The notes under the pieces were generated by a model. The model had not been told where the DNA came from. It did not search any database and saw only the letters and a list, made by a program, of their open reading frames with translations. Positions 9,642-19,273 of a DNA stretch of 64,000 nt are shown in pieces; position 1 is the first letter of the stretch; every line of letters starts with the position of its first letter. A program made the translations under genes and the position numbers. Origin of the DNA: Diploscapter coronatus (lineage: Eukaryota; Nematoda; Chromadorea; Rhabditida; Rhabditidae). The DNA lies in NCBI GenBank assembly GCA_964036155.1, contig OZ038422.1:52103201-52167200 (forward strand), read 5' to 3'.

Positions 9642-12600
9642 ATGAAAATGGAAGAATATCATAGTATCAGTAAGATATATTAATTTAAGAAATAAAAAAT
9701 CTCTCCATAATAATATTATATGAAAAATTTGTAGGATCTTAATTAAAATATGATTTCAGCGTTATATAGTATTGAATTCAGTAAACTAATTGGAAATAAC
9801 TTCTTGGTGGGGATTATTGTCTCCATTATACTTAATTTTCTAATTATTATGCCTAATCTATTGTTAAGAATTTCCGACGGCGAATTATTGGAATTAAAGG
9901 AGGTAATTTGACTTATTTGGCAAATGTTATAAAATTATTGATTATAGGCGCCTTATTACCCAATATATCGTGAAATGAGAAGATTGGCAAATTTCTTTTC
10001 GGCTCTGTTATTTTCATTCTCATTGACAACGGTTGTCACAAGTTGCACGACTGATTTAATTTTATATTTGTCTAGTAATTCGCATTCGTTAAAATTTCTC
10101 TATACAGTAGCGATCGAAAGTTTTGAAAAATTATCATTATGAATGCAGACTTGTACAGTGTTGGACAAAAGTATTGATCCATCCGAATTTTTACGATAAA
10201 ATTGCATTGATTTCAAAAATTCTTTTTTTCAGAATGTACTACTGGAAGAGTGGAATACGGTAATATACAATTTACCCTAGAGCATTTGCATTTTTGGCGC
10301 GAAATTATTGAATTAAAATTTTGGCCTGGACAAAAGTATTGATCCATTTCGCTATTTGGCTAATTAGACCAATTAGCATGAAGATAATTATTTTATTTTT
10401 TGATATATGGTAGGTACGAGCATTGTCTAATTACTGGCCAAGTTTCGTCCCCATTCGATCAGAAGTAAGGAATTTCGAAAACTTTTTCGATGGCATCCTC
10501 TTAACTATAGAAATAGCCTGTTTTGACGTGGTGGATTCAGAAGAGAGTAATGCCGTTCAACGATGGGTGAAAGTTTGCAGATAAAAGTTACATAATCTGA
10601 TTCTCTGATATTTATAGCCTCTATAAACGCATAAACGGATAGGCTAGAAAAATCCTATGAAAAATTATACATAAGGTGGAAAATCAAATAGCGATTTTAT
10701 GACAAAAATTGATAAAATTCCATAGTAAACAGGAAGAATTTTCCATTAATGATATCGGGAGGTCTATAACTTTTTGCAAAAATATTTGACGGAAGAGAAT
10801 AAAGGATTAGTATATGCAGAAAATATCAGAGAATCAGACTATGTAACTTTTATCCACGAAATTTCACCCATCGTTGAACGGCATCACTTTATTCTGAATC
10901 CACCACGTCAAAACAGGCTATTTCTATAGTTAAGAGGATGCCATCGAAAAAGTTTTCGAAATTCCTTACTTCTGATCGAATGGGGACGAAACTTGGCCAG
11001 TAATTAGACAATGCTCGTACCTACCATATATCAAAAAATAAAATAATTATCTTCATGCTAATTGGTCTAATTAGCCAAATAGCGAAATGGATCAATACTT
11101 TTGTCCAACACTGTATGTCTCATAGTTGCAGACTAATTAGAATAAGATTTTTGCATATATATTCTTCTGTTGTAACTTTTTCATTCGCTGAGGTATAGAA
11201 ATACCTTGATTTCCGAATATTATATTAATCCTCCAGCATGATTGAGATTTTAGAGATTAGGAGATAGTCCATGCTCAACACTCAACATAGAGGGTATGTA
11301 GGTCCAATAGTATGATGAGAGGGGGAACAGGAGAAAGCAAGCTTGCAGTTAGGTGTCGTTCAGAGAGGAAATAGAAAAGGTGATGCAATTCACTCTCATG
11401 CAAGCGCTGGGATTAACTTATGACTTTTAGCATATGAAATATAAAACAGTAATTTGTATTTTCTACTTTTATTTATTCATGGCCGCCCGACTAAATAATT
11501 CGATAAAATGAAAATTAGATGGAATACAGTAGGGTAGGCAGAGTCTGAACTCTGTCTAGGGGTGAACTGGAAGAAACCCTCTAGGTAAGACTAGGAAGAG
11601 ACTGTCATGGCAAGGGGAGGAGCATGCAAAGTTAGAGATGAGAGTTTAGGAGCAGGGACAGTGATCGTAATCACAGTTCGATCTCGTTACACTGTGTATT
11701 GAGAATCTTGTCAATTTCCACTCAAATTGATCTACAATTATATTGGTCCTAACAGGCTACATTCATAATCACAATTGTTCCAAACTTTTGACCGCCACTG
11801 TACACTAATTTTTAGAAAAGTAATTTAGGCCTAACTTATAACGATCCTAATAATATAACTATTTATTTGGTAAGAAATTCACAAATGACGAAATGAGTTT
11901 TTGAATTGAAAACGTTTGAAGTTCGATTATTGCCTACACTATTTCATAAACACATAAATACTCTCGATTTAAAACGTCATACTATCATTTTCTCATTCCA
12001 TCATAACGTCATATACAAAAAGCCATTTCATAATTCCATCAATTACAGGTTACCGTTTTGCTAGGTTTATATGCTTGGGTGCAATTTATCATATGGATAT
12101 GTTATTTCTTCATTTGCTTTTTCTTGATTTTGATAGTGAGTCCAGCTGTAACATTGCTTAGCATTTGCCTTATTATCCAACGGCTTGTGCTCATATATGA
12201 ACCACCACGACTAACAAATCTTCTTACCAAATAAGTGAAAAATCATTTTCACTATTAATACAATGAAAATTGCAGGAATAATTTGAAAAGGATCGTTCGT
12301 TGCATTATAGCGTTTGCGATAATTCAAAATCTAGTGCATTGGATTATTCTAATCATTTTTGCGTATGACGGTGAAAAAGCAGAATATGGACCAATTCTAA
12401 TTGTAAGTTGAAGAGATCACATTTTCAATACTTTAACCATGTGTAAAGTGTTATGATTAGAAAGGCCAAGTCTACTTCTTTCAGGGAAGAGAAAGAATGC
12501 ATGAAGTTTTTCGACGTTCCAATTATCGTTAATTAGTTGCTAATTTCATGAAACCAAAATACCAATTAGAGTAATTAATAACGATCGAAATGGTGATGTC

Positions 12601-15080
12601 GTTGGTTTTTCGAAAAAAAAAAACCATTTGGTCTCTCTAGTTATGATACAATAGGAGACAAAAGTTTCGAGTCATCTATCCTCTATTCCTGTGTCAATAT
12701 TTAGAAAAGTCGCTTGCACTTCTTCAGATTTGGCTGAAATTTAGCACAATTTCATGTTTTCCACGTGTATCTGTGTTTTCAAAAATTCAGCTAAATTCAA
12801 TCAGTGCAGAGTACAGATTTTGAAATTTTTAATGTCGACACAGAATGAGGACTATCCAGTAATTTTTTCGGCACTGTGATAACCCTTTATTACGTTACTT
12901 CGCCCTATTTTATTTTTGATGCATTAGAAATCGCATAATAATTTAACATATTTAGTTAGTGTATTCACCTTTGGATATTCTGGCTTTTTTCGCATCGCTT
13001 CTCTATTTTGTTCTATATTTCAAATTCGGTGCGTTGGCAAGATTATCATCAAATTCGCAACATACATCTGATAATCGAAGGATATTATATATGATGATAC
13101 CTTTATGCGTGCAGCATGTAAGTAAATTAAACACAATTGATTTATTTGACCTCTTTGGCTGTTAAACTCGGACATCACAGGGACAGGATGCAAAACCTGA
13201 TCCGGGATACCTTTTAAGGCTTAACTTGTTAATTGGGGGTTTTTTTTACAAATATAAATTCAACTCTAATTCATCATATTTATAACATTTTCGAAGAAAT
13301 GATATTGAGGTTGAGACCAGTGATAAAAGGATTTAAGAAATACTTTAACCCGAATATGATAAACGGGAAATGGCCACTGTGCACCAAAATCTTTGGTGCG
13401 CAGTGGAATACACTCATTTTGTGAATAGGGGTTACTGCCAGTACAACTAAATTCATTTTTCTATTGAGTGATTTGATTTGCGATATTTGAAAATTATATA
13501 TTAGGTTGTGGCATAAGTAATGAGAAAATTTTGGCATTTACATTTTATCATATTTTGCACAAATGAGACAACGAACGGATTAGAAGTAATTGCCATTAGC
13601 ATTGACTGTTTTCTTCCAACGACCTGGCAGAGCATGGATACCAGCCCTGTAGAACTCCGCAGTCTGTGAGCCGAAGAATCCCTTCAGTGCAGATTCGACA
13701 TCCTTACGATCCTTGAAGTTCTGTCCTCTAAGGAAGTGACTGAGGTGCTTGAAGAGGTGGTAATCAGAGGGGGCCAGGTCGGGACTATAAGGGGGATGGG
13801 GTAGTACGTGCCATCCATAATCCCTCCAGTTCAGCCTTCACACTTCTTGCAACATGTGGTCTAGCATTATCATGCTGGAAGTATATTTCGGCCTGTGCTC
13901 CTCGAGTGCTTTCCAGATGTAACTTTAACTTTCGTAGCTGTGCAGTGTAGACCTGTGCCGTTACTGTTTCACCCTCCTTCAATGTCTCCCAGTATTCAAT
14001 ACCGTTCACATTCCACCACATACAGAGTAGGATCTTTTTGGGGTGTAGAGAGGGTTTAGGGACGTCCTCTGGTTGTTCATCCTCATCGACCCACATTGCC
14101 CTTCTCTCACTGTTATCGTAGAGGACCCACCTTTCGTCCCCAGTGATAACACGATCCAGCCAGTTCGTTGTGCGATGATACGTTAGAAGATTCAAAGCAG
14201 CATCAACCCTCCTATCCTTGTCGAAATCCGAAAGAGCATGGGGTACCCATCTTCCAAGCTTAGCCTTCTTCCCAATGGTCTTCAGTCCTCGGGCTACAGT
14301 GGACCAGTCAACATCAAGGAATGTCCCCATATCCCGCGTAGTAAGATAGGGGTCATCCTCCACGATCTCCCGCAATTTGTCCAAATCCAGCTCCCGTGGA
14401 CGACCTGACTTGGGTTCATCTTCAAACGAGTAGTCTTCTTCCTTGTAACGAGCGACATAACGATAGATGGTGGTTTGAGAGGGGGCATTGGTGTCATACG
14501 TAGCAGTAAGTTTCTCATGGATATCCTTCACTTTGAGGCCACTTAGGAATAAAAAAAGAACTACATTCCGTAAATGAAAATTGTTGGGAATAAAAGCATT
14601 CGGCATGTCTCACTAGTAGACTGAGTCGATATGATGGTGGATTGTTTACGCATAGGGACCCTTCCACTATCTATCCCCCCAATGCACTTTGTCCCCTGAT
14701 AACACATGAAAGAGAGAGGAACGGACAAACAACATGCAAAAATTCTCATTACTTATGCCACAACCTAATAATTATTTCATATACAAAATAACTCAAAATT
14801 AATTTAGATATCAACGATCAGCTTGTCAATAGGATGGTTATATTATAATTCAAAAAGTGTTCAAAATGAAACAAAACTTGAAGTCTTAACTATGAATTCT
14901 ATTCCCTCCATAAATACTTCTTTCATGTTTTCAAGAGTACTCGATGGATCCTTGTTGTGCATAACTATGCCATTTTCGTTTATAATTGCTAGTCCAAAAC
15001 GACGCCAAGCCATTAGACAATATTTCTCGAAAATGTATGAAATTATAATATTAAAAAAATTATTAATTTCTAGATGTTAA
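9642..15080 (+). CDS. 7TM chemoreceptor-like GPCR with transposon-loaded introns
   Basis: Nematode serpentine receptor; subfamily not assigned. Coding exons: 9642-9669, 9760-9902, 9948-10074, 11829-11869, 12049 to about 12235, 12276-12402, 12956-13117 and 14807-15080. TM1 is around NNFLVGIIVSIILNFLIIM, TM2 around LANFFSALLFSFSL, TM3 around WVQFIIWICYFFICFFL, ending in a QRLVLIYEP block at the place of the usual ERxxA-type motif. TM4, TM5 and TM6/7 follow, with a basic tail (SPKRRQAIRQYFSKM). A possible N-glycosylation site (NIT) precedes TM3. Intron 10075-11828 contains nested Tc1-like elements and intron 13118-14806 a mariner. At the TM3/TM4 junction the reading frame meets TAA at 12233-12235 and the next exon is in another phase. 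Either a splice I cannot see is used or the gene is inactive. Further exons for a tail (15150-15388) are possible but their phase does not fit. Confidence 0.6.
10105..11800. mobile_element. Outer Tc1-like element, interrupted by a second element
   Basis: Left end CAGTAGCGATCGAAAGTTTT and right end (reverse complement) CAGTGGCGGTCAAAAGTTTG continue as matching inverted repeats for about 45 bases, to GATTATGAATG on the right arm. Both ends abut TA (10103-10104 and 11801-11802), the target duplication of the Tc1/mariner superfamily. With the inner element removed about 740 bp remain, containing no transposase reading frame, so it is non-autonomous. It sits in an intron of the receptor gene. End mismatches suggest it is old. 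Confidence 0.8.
10156..11113. mobile_element. Inner Tc1-like long-hairpin element
   Basis: Perfect ends CAGTGTTGGACAAAAGTATT on both strands, flanked by TA duplications (10154-10155 and 11114-11115). It was inserted 49 bp inside the outer element. Internally it is a near-perfect long inverted repeat: about 10324-10612 against about 10821-11110, with an unpaired centre of about 200 bp. The left side is asymmetric. After the terminal repeat and about 140 bp of extra sequence, the repeat motif GGACAAAAGTATTGATCCAT starts again at 10328 and begins the long arm. No transposase is encoded. Arm similarity is high, which points to a young insertion. Confidence 0.85.
13501..14768 (-). mobile_element. 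Complete mariner element
   Basis: Inverted ends TTAGGTTGTGGCATAAGTAA on both strands, flanked by TA at 13499-13500 and 14769-14770, total 1268 bp. Size and ends are those of a typical mariner. It lies in the receptor intron between the TM5 and TM6 exons, in antisense orientation. Its coding region has one frameshift (next entry). The good preservation of ends and reading frame indicates a recent insertion. Confidence 0.95.
13580..14606 (-). pseudogene. Mariner transposase with one frameshift
   Basis: The open frame runs from ATG at 14606 for 273 codons, ending at 13785. It continues in another frame to the stop at 13582-13580. N-terminal helix-turn-helix DNA-binding half (TTIYRYVARY and TTRDMGTFLDVDWSTVARGL). 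Catalytic D residues lie in the blocks VITGDERWV, FQHDNARPH and, after the shift, YSPDLAPSDYHLF, i.e. the DD34D mariner type. The frame changes just before the LPHPPYSPDLAPSD block, consistent with loss of one base around 13805-13815. No other lesion was seen, so this copy is inactive by a single change and could use a transposase from elsewhere. Confidence 0.9.
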
Positions 15081-15999
15081 TTGCGTAATTCTTAATTCAG
15101 CTGACACGAATTTCACGATATTGATTTAGTTTGCAAGAGTTAGTTCGAATACTTTCAAATCCCAGAGTTGTTTGAATCCGACGACGATAAAGAAAACCTG
15201 CCAGCAATGTTTTTTCTTAGTTTTATTAATGAATCTCAACTGTTTAAAAATGATGGCAGGACGGCATTTTTGGTTATCATGAATTTCAGAAGGAACAATA
15301 AACTGAGACCTTCGTCCATTATCAACCGCAATAATCGTAATAATCAGATTGATTCATCATCGAACCCAAATCTAACTCCAATTGCATAATAAATGTCAAA
15401 TTTCTAACCTCAATAAATGATCTTTAAAAAATATTATTTGATAAAATATGCTTGTGATAAGTCTAGTTCATAAATAAATTATGTCTGTAAATCTAAACAC
15501 AATACAATAAAAAATGCTAGCCTTCTTTCTAGTCAATATGCCAAATTGCTACATATGATTTTATAATCAGTTTTTATACAATGGCGTAAAAACTCAATAA
15601 ATCCTGATATAGCAATTGCTCACAGAACTGTCGTTGTTGGAGATATGATCATGGTTTGATACATTTAAGAAATTAAATTATGTAAAAATCATTTAGAAAA
15701 GTAAAGAAGTATCTTATTTGGCTTGATCTTATTTCTAATTTTGATATGCAAATCTTAATAAATTCTTGTTCAAATGATTGAATTGATGTACAGAATAAAT
15801 AATGATTTATTCCCATCTTGAATATTGTACAGGTAAAAATGTCAATTGATTTTTGCATGTGTGCTTTTCCTATTGTCAATCGCAGAAACTGATAACGAGT
15901 TTCGCCGAGAAATTATCGATTTGACTACGAATTACGAATTTTTGTTTATTTTGAATTATTCTTCGATACATTACATACTTCTTAATGGTATTTTAAGAA
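15081..15999. other. Spacer between the receptor and HSP70 gene A
   Basis: About 0.9 kb. An open stretch at about 15150-15388 could encode an acidic then basic tail (ESDDDKENLPA, then RNNKLRPSSIINRNN...) spliced across 15209-15290. It may be a 3' exon of the receptor or unrelated. Upstream of the HSP70 ATG I found no convincing array of inverted GAA/TTC heat-shock units. Confidence 0.4.
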
Positions 16000-18813
16000 A
16001 TGACGTCAACGTACATCGGTATAGATTTGGGTACAACCTATAGCTGTGTGGCGATAATGGATCAAGCTCACACTAGACCGGACGCTATTCACAATAATTA
16101 TGGTTTTAGAGCAAATCACAAAGTCGTTTCATAACTTCTATTCAGGTAATTTCACAATGCCGTCAATCGTGGCCTATCCTTCGAACAGTGACGCTGTCTT
16201 GATTGGCGAGTCAGCTAGAGATATGATTAGACCAGTTGAAAACATCGTTTATGGTATGGCTTTGGTATTTATAACATTAGCCTAAAATAGTGATAAAAAT
16301 TTTTTTTGTCATTATTGCAGATTCCAAACGCTTCATCGGACGTCAGTGGAACGATGAATCGGTGCAGAGCGATATCAAGGATTGGCGCTTCAAAGTCGTC
16401 GATAAAAATGTTTGTGACTCTCACATTCCCCTATTTCTTTAAGTTTAGGATAAGCCACATGTGCAAATCACTCGGAATGAGAAGGAAAAGTTCATTTCCG
16501 CAGAGGAAATTTCATCCGAGGTTCTGAAAGCAATGAAACTCATCGCCAAGGTAAGGGAAATTTATTCAAATTGAAAGTTTGGAATTTTCAGAATTATTTG
16601 AACCAAGACGTCACCCACGCTGTGATCACTATTCCTGCCAATTTTCGGCAGCGTCAGAAGGTAGAGACGATCAAAGCGGCTAAACTAGCCGGGCTGAACG
16701 TGCTGAAGCTAATCAACGAGCCTACAGCTGCTGCAATTGCGTACGGATTTCAGAATGAAGTCGACAAAATCGTACTGGTCTACGATTTTGGTGGAGGTTC
16801 TTTTGTTTTCAAATTCTAATCAAGAGCATGATTGCTAGGTACTTTCGATGTGTCGATTCTGAAATGCAAGGGATCGACCTATTTCAGATGCCTTGGAAAC
16901 GCCGGTCATATGCATCTTGGTAGAGTTTTGCTCGAATTTTATATTTAGCGCTGATTTTCGCAGGTGGACAAGACATTGACAAAATACTCGTCGCGTACGT
17001 GATTAAGGAGCACTTGAAGACCAATCCGAAGCGATTTCGGAAGGATCACCCCTTGTATGGCAGGCCACGGCAATTTACTTAGATTTGAAACTCCTGCCCT
17101 GGTTGCTTTCTCGGGTGCCATAGAAGGCACTATTTCTGTCCATGCGAATCGACTTGAGCCATAGTCGAGAGTTGAAGATTTATTTCATATTTAGGAATAG
17201 GACAAAAATAACAGAGCAGCCGTGTTCTGCCCCGTCCGATCGAAAGAACCCCGTTTTCGAGGCACGGTAGAGGAGGTGGTCATTCCTCAATCGAGGGATG
17301 ACAGAGAAAGTGAGAGAATCATAAACAGTGTGATAAGTGGTATAGAAATGCTGGGTCAAGCAAGTGGCAAAAGTTCTCTAACCAGCAAAGAAATCAAAGA
17401 TCAACACCAAAAATTCTAAAAATCGAAGAAAATTCGGTGCGAAACGCACACCTTGTACAGAAGAAGGTTGGAAGAAGTGTGTCGAAAGCAGAAAGAAGTG
17501 CTCTCGTTTAACGAAGGTCCTGTTGCCATCACGGTTAGATACACTTGTGAATGACAATGGATCAACACTGACCATGATTTTTAGGTAGAAATGGGCACTG
17601 AAGATTCGGACGTCATCGATGTGAAGTTGACTAGGAAAAAATTCAACGAACTCATTCTGAAAACGGTGAAGGGGACGTTGGACTACGTTGACAAGGCGAT
17701 GATGCGTGCTAGTCTCGACGTAAATGACATTGATCAAGTCGTGAGTTAGAAGATTTGTAACTCGATGAAATCTTGTACGATTTCAGCTGCTAGTTGGTGG
17801 CTCAACTAGAATTCCTTTAGTGCGAGAACTTCTAGCTGAGAAATTCGGCAATGACAAAATCTGCGCGAGGATAAATCCCGACCAGGCAGTTGCACTTGGA
17901 GCGGCGATTGTCGCAGCGTCGTTTCAAAACGACTCTTCAGTCGAATTGACGATGCTCGAGTCGATTCCTTTATCTCTCGGATACTCGATGCGAGACGACT
18001 TCTTCAACATCGTCATTCAACGAGGTGAAACGTACCCAAATGTGGTAAGGGGATTGTTTTCCATTAATAAGAAAATTTCTCTAATATAAATAAATAAATT
18101 CAGTGGGAATCAGTATCAGGAACAAGCTATGACAACCAAACTGCGGTAGACGTCTGTTTGTACGAAGGGGAGCGAATGATTTCTTCGCTGAACCACAAGA
18201 TCGGGGAAGTTCATCTTGATTTGCAGGACACGATGAGACGAAGAGGGTATCCGATAAAGGTAGTTTCTTCTTGAACTTCGAAGAAGAAAATTTTTCGACT
18301 ATTCTCCTCTAATCAAGACTTTTCAGTATATTTATGAGATTGACTCCAACGGCATTCTCAATATGACAGTCGTTGAGCAGGCAACAGGCCACCAAGCACA
18401 ACTACGGATTCGATATGATGGCAGTGGTCATACAGAGGTGATATCTAGTAAGAAGGATATGAAGATAACCAGTTGAGTCTAGGATGACGTCGAAAACATC
18501 ATCTATGAAGCAGAAAAGCACTTGAGAGAAGACAAAGATTTTGTGAAGTTATGGTGTGAAAGGCATAACTTTGAGGACAAAATCCACACCAAGAAACGTA
18601 AAATTGAGGCGCAGTTGGCGGTATTCGTTCGTACTTTATATTTATGAAAATATATTCTTGTTTCAGGAAAACTTGAAGGCAGAAGCCTTGAAAGTTGTCA
18701 ACAAATATCTTCGATGGTCAAACAATCTGCCGAAACCGATTTCCCTTTACAACAGAAAATTGGGAGAATTTAATGACGAAATTGACAAATTCTTCAGGAC
18801 TACGACTGAATGA
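16000..18813 (+). CDS. Divergent HSP70 chaperone, gene A
   Basis: ATP-dependent HSP70-type chaperone, probably cytosolic (no signal peptide, no ER-retention tail). Exons begin 16000-16102, 16146-16253, 16321-16409, 16449-16550, 16592-16796, 16839-16919 and 16964-17054, then 17461-17533 and on to TGA 18811-18813. ATPase motifs are intact: phosphate 1 [25 protein letters not shown], phosphate 2 [14 protein letters not shown] and the adenosine motif LLVGGSTRIPLVREL. A substrate-binding domain and lid follow, ending FRTTTE, so there is no EEVD tail for TPR co-chaperones. The family loop NDSQRQAT is replaced by RQRQKVET, as in the two neighbours. Between 17055 and 17460 is an insertion-like intron unique to this copy; if retained it gives a stop at 17080-17082. 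Splicing GT-AG there removes two codons relative to the paralogs but keeps the frame. Probably functional; a pseudogene if that intron is not spliced. Confidence 0.83.
17055..17460 (+). mobile_element. Insertion-derived intron in HSP70 gene A
   Basis: The heptamer CCTTGTA occurs at 17051-17057 and 17451-17457. Between the copies lie 393 bp starting TGGCAG and ending CACA. Deleting one repeat plus this DNA gives a coding sequence that aligns with gene C without any gap (KRFRKDHPLYRRRLEEVC against [18 protein letters not shown]). With the insert present, GT inside the left repeat and the CAG just after the right repeat form a 406-bp GT-AG intron with a compatible phase. TG...CA ends would fit a solo LTR, but 7 bp is longer than the usual LTR duplication and no convincing terminal inverted repeat was found. 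The element class is unresolved. Confidence 0.65.
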
Positions 18814-19273
18814 TCTAAATTATGTAGTACACATTACTTCGACATTGTTCAAATTGAAAGACAACCTGTAAGTGACGTAACGACGGAATGACTTAACGCG
18901 AAATAATGAAACTCTTTTAATATTTGACGAAATGCAAAAATGACGGAATTCTTCCTTCTTATGCACAACTCTTATCAATTTCTATTGCGTTACGTCAAAT
19001 ACTATACTAAAAAGTGTTGCGTCAGTTCGCGTTACGCTATCCCGTCACTATGTCATTTACAGGTCGCAGGTTGAAAACATTTTGCAATCTGATGATAAGC
19101 CTTTTTCATAATTTATTTCCTGAAAATATAACCTATTTGTTAACATTCGTAAGAATTGATAATATAATGTTATGATCAAGCCGTCATACTTTTCGTATTC
19201 AATTGATAGTTATCAGTATGCGTATTTGCCCCTTCGTTATCAAAAACGAGTTTAGATCGACCGCGGAATTCTC
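18814..19273. other. Spacer between HSP70 A and B
   Basis: Spacer of 460 bp, nearly half of it taken by a foldback element (next entry). The rest holds the 3' end of A and the short promoter of B. No heat-shock element array was seen. Confidence 0.55.
18864..19064. mobile_element. Short foldback/MITE-like element
   Basis: The left arm ACCTGTAAGTGACGTAACGA and the reverse complement of the right end, ACCTGTAAATGACATAGTGA, pair over roughly 45 bases, including a common TAACGCGAA block. Total about 200 bp with no coding capacity. The flanks do not show a clear target duplication (a TTGAAA stretch occurs on both sides at unequal distance), so the family is unassigned. Confidence 0.6.

Noticed and set aside
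15850..16000. Heat-shock elements upstream of HSP70 A
   Set aside because: Single GAA or TTC units occur but no run of three correctly spaced, alternating units. The promoters of B and C gave the same result.
17222..17419. Short open frame inside the HSP70 A insertion as a separate gene
   Set aside because: 65 codons without similarity to a family I know. It is more likely part of the inserted element.
18814..19273. Operon (SL2-type) linkage of HSP70 A and B
   Set aside because: The 460-bp spacer is filled largely by a foldback element and no clear U-rich spacer with acceptor was seen; spacing is also long for an operon.
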